Shown one piece after another: positions 53,601 through 63,050 of a stretch of DNA of 64,000 nucleotides; within the stretch, counting starts at the first letter, position 1, and each line of letters starts with the position of its first letter. This DNA is from Parasulfuritortus sp049322515. Lineage in GTDB: Bacteria; Pseudomonadota; Gammaproteobacteria; Burkholderiales; Thiobacillaceae. The translations under genes and the position numbers were made by a program. Where the stretch lies: positions 124,001 through 188,000 of the forward strand of contig JBMOQW010000012.1 in assembly GCA_049322515.1 (NCBI GenBank), written 5' to 3'. A model generated the notes under the pieces. That model was not told where the DNA came from. It made no database searches and saw nothing but the letters and a program-made list of their open reading frames with translations.

Positions 53601-54491
53601 TCAGGGCTGGCCTTCCCTCCAATCAAGAAATGAAATCGGCTGCTTGGGATCCCCGGTCAGGCGGAGGACGGCCTCGCGCACAAACTCGATGCCCCCATCC
53701 AGCCTGGCAATCGACCTGACATTATATACACCCGAGCCAGACACGGAATACGGCCCCGCTGGCGGGAACGGAGTCGGTGTCAAGCCGGCATCCAGTTCTG
53801 CCTGGCGCGCGGCGATGAAGGCATCGACCTGGCCGGCTTCGGCGCCCGGCAAGGCCATCAGCACCTGGCGCGGCGCCACGATGGCATTGATTCCGGGCGC
53901 GTTCGTGTACACCGTCAAGGCGCCTTTGATCCGCTCGAACAGTTCCGGCGTCATGCCCAGCACGGCCTTCAACTCCTCCACCGTCCTGAAACTCACGTTG
54001 GCTGGCCCCACCTTGCCCAAGGCCGCATAGGCATCACGCTCGGCGCCGGACGGACGGCTGAGATCGTCAGCATCTCGCCAATCGACGATGGCATCGACGA
54101 GCGCCTGGGCCTGGCCTTCCTCCACCCCTGCCGAGGTCAGCAACCCCAGAAGCAACGGCTCGCGGGCCGCGTTCAGATCGATATAGGCCGTCTCGTCCAT
54201 GATGCTGATCTGGAGCCGTGCCTCGCCCAATCCGATTTCATGAACCCGGCCGTCCGGCCACCAGCGCTGCCGGTCCGTGGGCGACTTGAACTGCTCGTAG
54301 ATGCCGCGATGCACACCGGCATCGGCCAGTGCCTCGGCGCGTGCGCCGGCTTCCAGATTGCCGGTCAGGCGGGTCTGCCCCCTTGCCTGGAAGACGAAGC
54401 TGGACACGATGACGGTCAACAGGACAACCACCCAGAGCACGATCACCAGGGCGATGCCGCGTGACCCGGAGCGCAAGGCGATGTTCCTCAT
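53601..54491 (-). CDS. gspK: Type II secretion minor pseudopilin GspK
   Basis: A 296-residue minor pseudopilin. After the cleavage site SRG, the helix IALVIVLWVVVLLTVIVSSF has no Glu at position 5, as is normal for GspK. The large alpha domain with YIDLNAAREPLLLGLL and DWRDADDLSRPSGAE and the second helix-hairpin-helix-like part (FRTVEELKAVLGMTPELF) are typical. The ATG at 54491 overlaps the gspJ stop (ATGA). It caps the pseudopilus tip with GspI and GspJ. Confidence 0.92.
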   Translation of the reverse strand: MRNIALRSGSRGIALVIVLWVVVLLTVIVSSFVFQARGQTRLTGNLEAGARAEALADAGVHRGIYEQFKSPTDRQRWWPDGRVHEIGLGEARLQISIMDETAYIDLNAAREPLLLGLLTSAGVEEGQAQALVDAIVDWRDADDLSRPSGAERDAYAALGKVGPANVSFRTVEELKAVLGMTPELFERIKGALTVYTNAPGINAIVAPRQVLMALPGAEAGQVDAFIAARQAELDAGLTPTPFPPAGPYSVSGSGVYNVRSIARLDGGIEFVREAVLRLTGDPKQPISFLDWREGQP

Positions 54492-55144
54492 TTGCAACGC
54501 CTGAAATCAGGGTCCCACTGGCAACTTGCATCGGCAGCCAGTTTCAATTCCACGTACATTTCCGGCCAAGCGTCTCCCTCCTTGGGGCGAACCTGAATCC
54601 GGACCAGACGCGGCACATAAATCTCGCTGTGCCATTCATCGTGCCATGCCGGTTCGGTATCCTTGTTCTGGGCCCCGTAGTAGGCGAACTCAACCGCCTC
54701 GAGACGATCCAGCAGCCTCACGGGCTCGGGAGGCGTCTTGAACTCGAAGGCACGCAATTCAGGCTCGGGGGTCCGCCAGCGCATTTGCAACAGGTGATCC
54801 TCGTCCGCCTCGATCAACTCGATGGCCAACAACTGGATGCCCCCCGGCCCCAGGTGGGCAGGGATAGGTGCCGCGAACCGCATCCCCAGTGCATCCCCCT
54901 CGAAGGCGATTTTCTGTTCGCCGTTGTCCGCCTTCCAACGCAGGGGGTAGGCCATGGCCAACTGTCGCCGAAGGTAGCTGGCCACCGCCGCCTGGGCCGA
55001 GGCTCGCTCGACCGCACCGGTGCCGGCCTCCCAGCCCCGGGTCGCGAGACGCAAACCGCCATAGAGCAGGACCAGCAGAAACCCCAGCAAGGTGATGCCG
55101 ATCACCATTTCCAGCAAGGTGAAGCCGTGTTGGCGCACTTTCAT
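54488..55144 (-). CDS. gspJ: Type II secretion minor pseudopilin GspJ
   Basis: A 218-residue minor pseudopilin with the prepilin leader MKVRQHG and helix FTLLEMVIGITLLGFLLVLLYGG (Glu at position 5). WEAGTGAVERASAQAAVASYLRRQL and a long beta part follow, as expected for GspJ. Its ATG overlaps the gspI stop (ATGA) and its stop overlaps the gspK start (ATGA), so the three tip subunits are made in step. Confidence 0.92.
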   Translation of the reverse strand: MKVRQHGFTLLEMVIGITLLGFLLVLLYGGLRLATRGWEAGTGAVERASAQAAVASYLRRQLAMAYPLRWKADNGEQKIAFEGDALGMRFAAPIPAHLGPGGIQLLAIELIEADEDHLLQMRWRTPEPELRAFEFKTPPEPVRLLDRLEAVEFAYYGAQNKDTEPAWHDEWHSEIYVPRLVRIQVRPKEGDAWPEMYVELKLAADASCQWDPDFRRCK

Positions 55145-55545
55145 GGCTGGGCGGCCAGTCGCAGGGTGCGCAGGGACAATGCCGGTGTGCCGACGGTCTC
55201 GGCAACAGGGGACACCGCCAGCTCAATCTCATAAAGGGCCGGGGCATTGGGCATTTCCACGGTCGACTCGGCACCGGCATGACGGCGGATGGTCGCCGTC
55301 CAACGATACCCGGCATCTTCCCCGGAAAGCTCACCCTCGGACAGGGGTTCCTCCACGCCGAGCCGAGCAAGTGCGGAACGCGCCACCTCGACGGCCACGG
55401 TGGCCCGTTCGGAACGGCCGATATTGTTCAGGCTGGTGGAGAAGATACGCATGATCACCCCCAGCGACAGCGCCAGGATCACGAAGGCGACTAGGACTTC
55501 CAACAGGGAAAAGCCGGATTGGCGCTCAGTCCAGGATGGCGACAT
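55141..55545 (-). CDS. gspI: Type II secretion minor pseudopilin GspI
   Basis: A 134-residue minor pseudopilin: leader ending ERQSG, then FSLLEVLVAFVILALSLGVIM with Glu at position 5, followed by the short beta domain (GYRWTATIRRHAG). Length and place between gspH and gspJ fit. It overlaps gspH by 20 bases. Confidence 0.92.
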   Translation of the reverse strand: MSPSWTERQSGFSLLEVLVAFVILALSLGVIMRIFSTSLNNIGRSERATVAVEVARSALARLGVEEPLSEGELSGEDAGYRWTATIRRHAGAESTVEMPNAPALYEIELAVSPVAETVGTPALSLRTLRLAAQP

Positions 55546-55969
55546 GGCCAGTCAACCAGTTCACATCGATCCGATACCGGGTGTCGTCCTGGGCCAGGGT
55601 CACCGCGCCGCCCGTGGAACTGCCATCGGGAAAGAAACGGATCGCCGCGGTCTTGTCAGCGACCGCCTCGGACTGCGCCGTGAACACGCTGATATGGGCC
55701 TGTTCGGGCAGCCGGTACTCGCGCGGATCACCGGTCACGGAAAAGCGATGCCGCTCGACATCCACGGTCAAGGTCGCCGCCTCGCGCGTCGAGATCGCCT
55801 CGCCTCGCGCCTTGCGCAAGCCGGCCGCCAATTGCCGGGCGGCCGCCTTGAGCTCGGTGGTGCCGCCACCGGCGAACATCGGCGGCACCAGGGCGTACAT
55901 CAGGCCCATCAATGCCAGCACCACCAGAATCTCCAGCAGGGTGAAGCCGCGCTGGCACCGACACCGCAT
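55526..55969 (-). CDS. gspH: Type II secretion minor pseudopilin GspH
   Basis: A 147-residue pseudopilin: leader MRCRCQRG, helix FTLLEILVVLALMGLMYALV, then LAAGLRKARGEAISTREAATL and a beta domain with IRFFPDGSSTGGAVTL, the common GspH/FimT sequence. Its ATG shares bases with the gspG stop (TAATG). Confidence 0.92.
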   Translation of the reverse strand: MRCRCQRGFTLLEILVVLALMGLMYALVPPMFAGGGTTELKAAARQLAAGLRKARGEAISTREAATLTVDVERHRFSVTGDPREYRLPEQAHISVFTAQSEAVADKTAAIRFFPDGSSTGGAVTLAQDDTRYRIDVNWLTGHVAILD

Positions 55970-56391
55970 TACCAGCTCACCAGATCCTTGTTCTCGCCGT
56001 CGCCGCCTTCCTTGCCGTCGGCCCCCAGGCTGGACAGGTCATAGGGACCATGCTGGCCCGGCGACTCGTATTTATAGTCGTTGCCCCACGGGTCCTTGGG
56101 CAGGTCCTTTTTCTTCAGGTAGGGCCCCTTCCACTTTTCTACGCCGCTCGGCTGCTGCACCAGGGCCTGCAAGCCTTCCTGGGTGCTCGGGTACCTGCCC
56201 ACTTCCAGATGGTAGAGATCGAGCGCGGAACCGAATTCCTCGATTTGCAGTTGCGCGGTGTCGGACTTGGCGCCGCCCAGGTAGCCGATCACCTTGGGGC
56301 CGGCCAGGGCTGCAAGCAAGCCCAGGATGACCAGGACCACGAGCAGTTCGATCAAGGTGAAGCCGCGCTGGCGACGTCGTTGGGTATTCAT
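55969..56391 (-). CDS. gspG: Type II secretion major pseudopilin GspG
   Basis: A 140-residue major pseudopilin: leader MNTQRRRQRG, helix FTLIELLVVLVILGLLAAL, then the family blocks YPSTQEGLQALV and PKDPWGNDYKYESPGQHGPYDL with the Ca-binding loop region near the end. GGAGA precedes the ATG at 56391. The reading frame is open far upstream through gspF, but only by chance; the pseudopilin begins here. Confidence 0.94.
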   Translation of the reverse strand: MNTQRRRQRGFTLIELLVVLVILGLLAALAGPKVIGYLGGAKSDTAQLQIEEFGSALDLYHLEVGRYPSTQEGLQALVQQPSGVEKWKGPYLKKKDLPKDPWGNDYKYESPGQHGPYDLSSLGADGKEGGDGENKDLVSW

Positions 56392-56423
56392 GTCAGACAC
56401 TCTCCGAAAAAAGACATGGATCG

Positions 56424-57629
56424 TCATTGGGTCAATTCGTTCACGCTCAGGATCGCGACCAGGATCGACATGATGATGCCGCCGATGATCAAACCGAGGC
56501 CGAGGATCAGGACCGGCTCCATCAGGCCGAGCAACCGCTTCACCGCCGTCTGCACCTCGCGGTCGAAGACGTCGGCAATCTGGAACAGCATGTCCTGCAG
56601 GCGGCCGGTCTCCTCGCCCACCATCACCATGTGCACGGCCAGTCCTGGAAAAACACCGGTCTCGAGCATCGGCTTGCCCAGTCCCTTGCCTTCGCGCAGC
56701 TGGGCGATGACGCTGTCGAGCCGCTCGGCCATGAAAGTGTTGGTCAGGGTTTCCTTGACGATGGACAGGGCCGACAGCAGGGTCACGCCGTTGGCCAGCA
56801 GGGTGCCGAGGGTGCGCGAGAAGCGAGCCACCTCGATGCGTGCGACCAGGTCGCCGACCAGGGGCCAGGCCAGGAAACGTGCGTCCCAGCGATAGCGGCT
56901 TTCCGGATCGGCCATCTGGCGACGCATGAACAGATAGACGAGGTATCCGCCCAGGAGCAGCGCCCACCACCAATGCTTGAGGAAATCGCCCAAGGCGATG
57001 ACGATCTGGGTCGGCAACGGCAAAGCCTTGCCCGATTCCTCGAACATCTGGGAAAACTGCGGCACCACGAAGATCAGCAGCACGATCACCGACAAGGCCG
57101 CCACCAGGACCAGGATGGTCGGATAGATCATGGCCGAGCGCACGGTTTCCTTGAGTTCCTTGGCCCGCTCCATGAATTCGGTCAGGCGTAGCATCACGGT
57201 GGCGAGCGAGCCGCTCACCTCGCCGGCCCGGATCATGTTCAGGTAAAGACGGGAGAACACGCCGGGGCGCGCCGCCATGGCGCCGTGCAAGGTGGCGCCG
57301 CCGCGCACGTCCTCGCGGATTTCCGCAACCAGGGTGGCCACGGCTTCGTTGTCGGTCAGGTTGACGATGATTTCCAGGGCCCGGTCGAGCGGCAGGCCGG
57401 CCTTGAGCAGGGTCGCCAGTTCGCGGGTGAACATGGCCAGGTCGTCCTGGCTGACGCGCGCGCGCTGGCCGAACGAGAACAGCCCACCTCCGCTGGCGGT
57501 AGCATCGACCGCAAGCGGAATGTAGCCCATCGCCTGCAAGCGCTGGGCGACCGCCTCCGGACTGGCCGCCTCCATGTCGCCGTCGAGCGACTCGCCGGCG
57601 CCGTTGACGGCCTTGTAGCGGTACAGCAC
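56424..57629 (-). CDS. gspF: Type II secretion inner-membrane platform protein GspF
   Basis: A 401-residue polytopic protein with two related cytoplasmic helical domains, each followed by membrane segments: DLAMFTRELATLLKAGLPLDRAL and SRTLGTLLANGVTLLSAL are the two copies of the signature, and LMEPVLILGLGLIIGGIIM the end helix. It starts with a GTG placed directly after the gspE stop TAA. It links GspE to the pseudopilus assembly site. Confidence 0.94.
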   Translation of the reverse strand: MLYRYKAVNGAGESLDGDMEAASPEAVAQRLQAMGYIPLAVDATASGGGLFSFGQRARVSQDDLAMFTRELATLLKAGLPLDRALEIIVNLTDNEAVATLVAEIREDVRGGATLHGAMAARPGVFSRLYLNMIRAGEVSGSLATVMLRLTEFMERAKELKETVRSAMIYPTILVLVAALSVIVLLIFVVPQFSQMFEESGKALPLPTQIVIALGDFLKHWWWALLLGGYLVYLFMRRQMADPESRYRWDARFLAWPLVGDLVARIEVARFSRTLGTLLANGVTLLSALSIVKETLTNTFMAERLDSVIAQLREGKGLGKPMLETGVFPGLAVHMVMVGEETGRLQDMLFQIADVFDREVQTAVKRLLGLMEPVLILGLGLIIGGIIMSILVAILSVNELTQ

Positions 57630-59315
57630 TTAGTCTTCCCTCGTCACGCGCAGCACTTCGTCGATGGTGGTCACCCCGGCCAGCGCCTTCATGAGACCGT
57701 CCTCGTACAAGGTGCGCATGCCTTCCTCGATGGCCCGCTTGCGGAGGTCGCCGGCCACGGCATGCTGCATGACCAGCGAACGCAGGCGGTCGCTGATCGG
57801 CATGACCTCCATGATGCCGGACCGGCCGGTGAAGCCGGTGTGCCCGCACTCGGGACAACCGACCGGACGCCTCAGTCGCACCGGGCCGTCACCGGCGAAA
57901 CGCCGCAAGCCCAGTTCCTCGACCAGTTCCGGCACCGGCTCGTAGCTTTCCGCGCAATGGCCACACAGCGTGCGCACCAGGCGCTGGGCCAGGATGCCGT
58001 TCACGGTGGAGGTGATGAGATAGTCTTCGACGCCCATGTCGAGCAGGCGGTTGACCGTGCTGGGGGCGTCGTTGGTGTGCAGGGTGGAGATCACCAGGTG
58101 GCCGGTCAGGGCCGACTGGACAGCGATCTGCGCCGTTTCCAGGTCGCGGATCTCGCCGATCATGATCACGTCCGGGTCCTGGCGCACGATGGAGCGCAAG
58201 GCGTTGGCGAAGGTGAGACCGATCTGCGGCTTGACCTGGATCTGGTTGACGCCTTCCATCTGGTACTCGACCGGGTCCTCGACGGTGAGGATCTTGACGT
58301 CCGGCTTGTTGAGCATCTGCAAGGCAGTGTACAGCGTGGTGGTCTTGCCCGAGCCGGTCGGGCCGGTGACCAGGACGATGCCGTGCGGCTGGGTCAGCAC
58401 GTCCAGGAACACCTTGAGCAAATGGTCATCGAAGCCGAGTCGCTGGAAATCGAGCGGCACGCCGCCCTTGTCCAGGATCCGCATCACCACGCTTTCGCCG
58501 TGCATGGTTGGCACCGTCGACACGCGCAGGTCTAGTTCGCGGCCCTTGATGCGCAGCTTGATGCGACCGTCCTGGGGCAGGCGCCGCTCGGCGATATCCA
58601 GGTTGGCCATGATCTTGATGCGCGAGATCACCGCCGCCGACAACCGGCGCGGCGGCGACTCGACCTCGACCATGACGCCGTCGACCCGGTAGCGGATGAT
58701 CAGCCGGCTTTCGAACGGCTCGATGTGGATATCCGAGGCGCGCTGGTCGAGCGCCCGTTCGAACACCAGGTTGACCAGCCGGATGACCGGCGCCTCGCTG
58801 GCCAGGTCCTTGAGCTGCTGGACCTCGACGCTGTCTTCTTCCTCGCCGGCCACCACGATGTCGCTGACGATGCGGTCGATGTTGCGGTTGGCGCCGTACA
58901 GGCGCTCGAAGGCCGCTTCGATCTCCGACGGCGAGGCCAGGTGCGGCCGGATGGTCCGGTGTGTGACCAGGCGCATGGCATCGAGGACGTAGGTGTCGTC
59001 GGGGTTGGCCATCGCCAGATCGAGAGCATCGTCGCCTTCCTTGAGCGGAAGGATGCGCGACTCGTGGATGAAGCGGGTCGAGACCCGCTCTTCCAGGATC
59101 GGGATCTCCGGGAATTCTTCCGCTGCAACCAGCGGCAGGCCGGTGGCCGCGGCCCAGGCCTGATAAAGGTCTCGCTCCGGCATCAGCCCGAGCTCGACAC
59201 AGGCATCGGCCAGGGTGCGGCCGGACTCGCCGGCCAGCTTGGCGGCGCGCTCGACGCCGGCGCGATCCAGGCGCTGCTGCTCGATCAGGTATTGACCCAG
59301 GATGGAGTGGGACAC
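57630..59315 (-). CDS. gspE: Type II secretion ATPase GspE
   Basis: A 561-residue hexameric ATPase. N1E-type domain (QAWAATGLPLVAAEEFPE) to about 130, then N2E with RASDIHIEPFESRL, Walker A GPTGSGKTTTLY near residue 323, Asp box VKILTVEDPVEYQ, Walker B PDVIMIGEIRD and the His box SALTGHLVISTLHTNDA. A four-Cys zinc site (CGHC ... CPEC, about 455-500) is typical of GspE. The start is a GTG. It opens the gsp operon and powers pseudopilus assembly. Confidence 0.95.
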   Translation of the reverse strand: MSHSILGQYLIEQQRLDRAGVERAAKLAGESGRTLADACVELGLMPERDLYQAWAAATGLPLVAAEEFPEIPILEERVSTRFIHESRILPLKEGDDALDLAMANPDDTYVLDAMRLVTHRTIRPHLASPSEIEAAFERLYGANRNIDRIVSDIVVAGEEEDSVEVQQLKDLASEAPVIRLVNLVFERALDQRASDIHIEPFESRLIIRYRVDGVMVEVESPPRRLSAAVISRIKIMANLDIAERRLPQDGRIKLRIKGRELDLRVSTVPTMHGESVVMRILDKGGVPLDFQRLGFDDHLLKVFLDVLTQPHGIVLVTGPTGSGKTTTLYTALQMLNKPDVKILTVEDPVEYQMEGVNQIQVKPQIGLTFANALRSIVRQDPDVIMIGEIRDLETAQIAVQSALTGHLVISTLHTNDAPSTVNRLLDMGVEDYLITSTVNGILAQRLVRTLCGHCAESYEPVPELVEELGLRRFAGDGPVRLRRPVGCPECGHTGFTGRSGIMEVMPISDRLRSLVMQHAVAGDLRKRAIEEGMRTLYEDGLMKALAGVTTIDEVLRVTRED

Positions 59316-59353
59316 AGGCGGCTCGCGGCGATCAGTCAGGGAGGCTCAAGAGA

Positions 59354-60364
59354 TCAGACCAGGCCGTGATAGTTCCGGTACCACTCGGCCCAGCGCGCGA
59401 TGCCGTGGGCGAGCGGCGTCCTGGGCTCGAAGCCAACGTCGCGCTTGAGCTCCTCGACATCGGCATAGGTGGCGACCACGTCGCCATCCTGCATGGGCAG
59501 GAAGTTCTTCTTCGCTTCCTTGCCGAGCGCGGCTTCGATGGTGCCGATGAAGGTCATCAGCTCGACCGGTTCATGGTTTCCGATGTTGTAGACCTTGAAC
59601 GGTGCGTAGCTCGAGCTCGGGTCGGGTACGTCGGTGTCAAACGCCGGATTGGCCGCCGCGATGCGGTCGAGCACGCGCACGGTGCCCTCGGCGATGTCGT
59701 CGATGTAGGTGAAATCGCGCTGCATCTTGCCCATGTTGAACACGTCGATCGGGCGGTCTTCCAGGATCGCCGAGGTGAACAGCCAGGGCGACATGTCGGG
59801 CCGACCCCAGGGGCCGTACACCGTGAAATAGCGCAGGCCGGTGGTCGGCAGGCCATACAGGTGGCTATAGCTGTGCGCCATCAGCTCGTTGGCCTTCTTG
59901 CTTGCGGCATACAGGCTGACCGGGTGGTCGACGTTGTCGCGCACCGAGAACGGCATGTGGGTGTTGGCGCCATAGACGCTCGACGAACTGGCGTAGACCA
60001 GGTGCTCGACGCCGTGGTGGCGGCAGCCTTCCAGGATGTTGCCAAAACCGACCAGATTGGTCTGGATGTAGGCGTGGGGGTTCTTCAGGGAATAGCGCAC
60101 GCCCGGCTGGGCAGCCAGATTCACCACGCGGTTGAAGCGTTCCGCCGCGAACAGATCTTCCATGGCGACGCGATCGGCGATATCGGCCTGGACGAACTTG
60201 AAGCCGGGCTGCGACTTGAGCCGCTCCAGCCGGGCCAGCTTGAGGCGCGGGTCGTAATAGTCGTTCAGCGTATCCACCCCGACCACCTGGTCGCCGCGCG
60301 CCAGCAGCAGCTGGGCGACGTGCATGCCGATAAAACCGGCGGCACCGGTAATGAGAACTTTCAT
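59354..60364 (-). CDS. NAD-dependent epimerase, UDP-glucuronate 4-epimerase-like
   Basis: A 336-residue short-chain extended enzyme: GAAGFIGMHVA as the NAD loop, GVDTLNDYYDPRLKLARL (the sequence typical of CapI/WbnF-like UDP-glucuronate epimerases), YASSSSVYG with the catalytic Ser, YAASKKANELMAHSYSHLYG with YXXXK, and GLRYFTVYGPWGRPDM. It should convert UDP-glucuronate to UDP-galacturonate, a precursor for acidic surface glycans. AAGGAG lies before the ATG. It is divergent from waaA; the 57 bases between the two starts must hold both promoters. Confidence 0.88.
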   Translation of the reverse strand: MKVLITGAAGFIGMHVAQLLLARGDQVVGVDTLNDYYDPRLKLARLERLKSQPGFKFVQADIADRVAMEDLFAAERFNRVVNLAAQPGVRYSLKNPHAYIQTNLVGFGNILEGCRHHGVEHLVYASSSSVYGANTHMPFSVRDNVDHPVSLYAASKKANELMAHSYSHLYGLPTTGLRYFTVYGPWGRPDMSPWLFTSAILEDRPIDVFNMGKMQRDFTYIDDIAEGTVRVLDRIAAANPAFDTDVPDPSSSYAPFKVYNIGNHEPVELMTFIGTIEAALGKEAKKNFLPMQDGDVVATYADVEELKRDVGFEPRTPLAHGIARWAEWYRNYHGLV

Positions 60365-60421
60365 TGCAGCTCCTTTTTATGCTGGCCGGCATTTTATCCC
60401 AGTCGCCAGTAGAATTCGCCG

Positions 60422-61672
60422 ATGCGTGTCGTTTATACCTTGCTCTGGTGGCTCCTGCTGCCTGTCATGTTCCTGTACCTGCGCTGGCGCGGCCGGAAAC
60501 AGCCGGAATATCGCCAGCACTGGCGGGAACGGCTGGGCTGGGCCCCGGCCCTGCCGCCCGGCCCGGTGATCTGGCTGCACACCGTCTCGGTCGGCGAGAC
60601 CCGGGCCGCCGCGCCCTTGGTACGCGCCCTGCGCGCGGCATGCCCGGAGGCGACCCTGCTGCTCAGCCACACCACGCCGACCGGCCGCGCCACCGGCCGC
60701 GAGCTGTTCGGCCCCGACCTCGTGCAAGCCTACTTGCCCTACGACGTGCCTAACGCGATCGATCGATTCCTGGACCGGACCCACCCCGACCTGTGCATCT
60801 TCCTGGAAACCGAAATCTGGCCCAACCTCTACGCCCGCTGCGCGGCACGCCGCTGCCCGGTATTCCTGGTCAACGCCCGTCTCTCGGAACGCTCGGCGCG
60901 CGGCTACCGGCGGGTCGCTGGCCTGATCCGGCCAGCCCTGGCCAGCCTGGCCGGACTGGCGGCGCAAACCGAGGCCGACGCCACGCGCCTGGCCGCGCTG
61001 GGCGCCCGTGCGCCCCAGGTCACCGGCAACCTGAAATTCGATGTCACCGCCCCCCCCGGCACCGAGACCCGCGCCGCGGAACTGCGCGCGCAATTCGCCG
61101 GACGCTTCGTGTTCCTGGCCGCGAGCACGCGCGAAGGCGAGGAAAAGCTGCTGCTCGACACCTGCCTGGAGCTCGGTGTGCCCGAGTTGCTCCTGGTCAT
61201 CGTGCCGCGCCACCCGCAACGATTCGACGAAGTGGCTAGCCTGCTGGAAAGCCGCGGCGTCGACACGGTTCGCCGGTCCACCGGCGCGCAGGTCGACCAC
61301 GACACCGAGGTATTCCTGGGCGACAGCCTGGGCGAACTGGCCGCCTATTACGCCGCCGCCGACGTGGCCTTCGTGGGCGGCAGCCTATTGCCGCTGGGCG
61401 GCCAGAACCTGATCGAAGCCGCCGACATGGGCTGCCCGGTGCTGATCGGCCCGCATACCTGGAATTTCCTGGAAGCCGCCGAACAAGCCGTGGCGGCCGG
61501 CGCGGCACGCCGGGTCAGCGACCCCGAGGATCTCGCCCGCCAAGTGAAACTGCTCTACCGCGACCCCGCCCTGCGCGCCGCCATGTCGGCTGCCGGACGG
61601 CAATTCAGCGCCACGCACAAGGGCGCCACAGACAAGGTCATGGCGATGTTGCGGCCGGCCTTGCCGCGTTAA
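60422..61672 (+). CDS. waaA: Kdo transferase WaaA
   Basis: A 416-residue GT30 enzyme with one N-terminal membrane helix (LLWWLLLPVMFLYL). Family blocks: GPVIWLHTVSVGETRAAAPL with the catalytic Glu, IFLETEIWPNLYARC, VNARLSERSARGY, TGNLKFD, FVGGSLLPLGGQNLIEAA and IGPHTWNF. It adds Kdo to lipid A precursor at the inner-membrane face. It is the only lipid A-core gene in the window. It ends 48 bases from the tolC-type gene, tail to tail. Confidence 0.95.
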   Translation: MRVVYTLLWWLLLPVMFLYLRWRGRKQPEYRQHWRERLGWAPALPPGPVIWLHTVSVGETRAAAPLVRALRAACPEATLLLSHTTPTGRATGRELFGPDLVQAYLPYDVPNAIDRFLDRTHPDLCIFLETEIWPNLYARCAARRCPVFLVNARLSERSARGYRRVAGLIRPALASLAGLAAQTEADATRLAALGARAPQVTGNLKFDVTAPPGTETRAAELRAQFAGRFVFLAASTREGEEKLLLDTCLELGVPELLLVIVPRHPQRFDEVASLLESRGVDTVRRSTGAQVDHDTEVFLGDSLGELAAYYAAADVAFVGGSLLPLGGQNLIEAADMGCPVLIGPHTWNFLEAAEQAVAAGAARRVSDPEDLARQVKLLYRDPALRAAMSAAGRQFSATHKGATDKVMAMLRPALPR

Positions 61673-61720
61673 GCCGCCAGGCGCGCGCGATCCACGCCCA
61701 TTGCGTCGCCAAGACCGCGC

Positions 61721-63049
61721 TTATTTCCCCGCCGGGGGACTCGGCTCGACCAGCAAGGCGTCGATCGCCTTCAGGTCGGCCTCGCCCAGGCCACCCACCA
61801 CCGCCTTGAGTTGCAGGCCGCTCTGCAGGGCCTGGTAGCGGGCGGCGGCGAGGTCGCGCTGGGCAGAAAACAAGGACTGCTGGGCGTTCAGGACATCGAC
61901 GGCCGTGCGCACACCGACTTCGCGGCCCAGCTTGGTGGAACGCAACTGTGCCTCGTTGGACACCACCGCCTGACCCAGGGCGCGCACCCGGGCTTCACCA
62001 GACACCACGCCGAGGTAGGCCTGCCGACTGTCGAGCTCGGCCTGGCGCATGGCATTTTCGAGATCGAACAGGGCGCGTTCCTTGTTGGCCACGGCCTGTC
62101 GGACGAGCGAATCGGTGGCCCCGCCCTGGAACAGGTTCCAGCCAAGCTCCAGGCCGATCGTCGCGCTCTGGCTGTCGACCCCGGCCACCCCGCCCACGCT
62201 GCCATTCCGGGTGTCGCTGTAGCTGGCGGCGAGATCCAGGGTCGGCAGGTAACCGCTGCGCTGCTTGTCGATCTCGCGCCGGGCGATTTCCGCCTGGGCC
62301 TGCTGGATCGCGACCGCCAGGCTACCCTCGCGGGCCTGCTTGCCCCAGGCAGCCATGTCGGCCGGCTCGGGCAGGCTGATGCGGGCCGACTCGGACAAGC
62401 GCGCCAGAGCCGGAGCCTCGGTCATGATCAAGCGTTCCAGGGCCCGACGCGCCACTTCCAGGGTGTTCCGGGCAGCAATCAGTTCGGCCTCGGTGGCGTC
62501 ATAGCGGGCCTGGGCTTCGTGGGTATCGACGATGGTCGCGGCCCCCACTTCGAAGCTCTTCTTGGCCAGGGCCAGCTGTTCGCCGATGGCGGCCTTCTGG
62601 GCTTCGGCGGTGGCCACGTTGTCCTGCGCCAGGAGCACGTCGAAGTACGCCTTGGCGACCCGCAGGATCAGGTCCTGTTCGGCAGCCTTCCACTGGGCCT
62701 CGACCGCCTGGGCTTGCAGCTTGGCCTGGTCGTACTGGGTCAGGTTCTGCTTGCGGAACAAGGGCTGGGTCAGCGCCAGGGTGGCGCCGCGCGACGAGTA
62801 GTCCCGGGAACCCGCATCGGTATCGCTGTTGATGTGGCGCAGGTTGGCGGACAGATTGAGACTCGGCAGCAAGCCTGCCCGGCCCTGCGGCAAGACCTCC
62901 AGGCCGGCCTGATAGGCAGCCTGCGCAGACGCATACTGGGCGTCCTGCTTGCGGGCCATCTGGTAGATCTCGGACAGGTTGGCGGCGCCGGCCTCCCAGG
63001 CGGCGGCCAACAGGGCGATGGAAAGCAGCGTCTTGCGCATGGTGGGCAT
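61721..63049 (-). CDS. TolC family outer-membrane channel protein
   Basis: A 442-residue protein with a signal peptide (TLLSIALLAAAWEAGA) and two OEP repeats: NLSEIYQMARKQDAQYASAQAAYQAG, LALTQPLFRKQNLTQYDQAKL in the first half and LELGWNLFQGGATDSLVRQA in the second, with long coiled-coil helices between. It resembles TolC proper in length and in the DTHEAQARYDATEAELIAA segment. It serves type I secretion or efflux. The ATG at 63049 lies one base after the rhodanese stop; 63040 is possible. Confidence 0.92.
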   Translation of the reverse strand: MPTMRKTLLSIALLAAAWEAGAANLSEIYQMARKQDAQYASAQAAYQAGLEVLPQGRAGLLPSLNLSANLRHINSDTDAGSRDYSSRGATLALTQPLFRKQNLTQYDQAKLQAQAVEAQWKAAEQDLILRVAKAYFDVLLAQDNVATAEAQKAAIGEQLALAKKSFEVGAATIVDTHEAQARYDATEAELIAARNTLEVARRALERLIMTEAPALARLSESARISLPEPADMAAWGKQAREGSLAVAIQQAQAEIARREIDKQRSGYLPTLDLAASYSDTRNGSVGGVAGVDSQSATIGLELGWNLFQGGATDSLVRQAVANKERALFDLENAMRQAELDSRQAYLGVVSGEARVRALGQAVVSNEAQLRSTKLGREVGVRTAVDVLNAQQSLFSAQRDLAAARYQALQSGLQLKAVVGGLGEADLKAIDALLVEPSPPAGK

Positions 63050-63050
63050 C

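Noticed and set aside
55969..57858. 629-codon frame covering gspG and running through gspF and into gspE
   Set aside because: Upstream of the gspG start it is an alternative frame of gspF, with Arg/Gly/Ala-rich composition and no domains. Only the last 140 codons are a gene.
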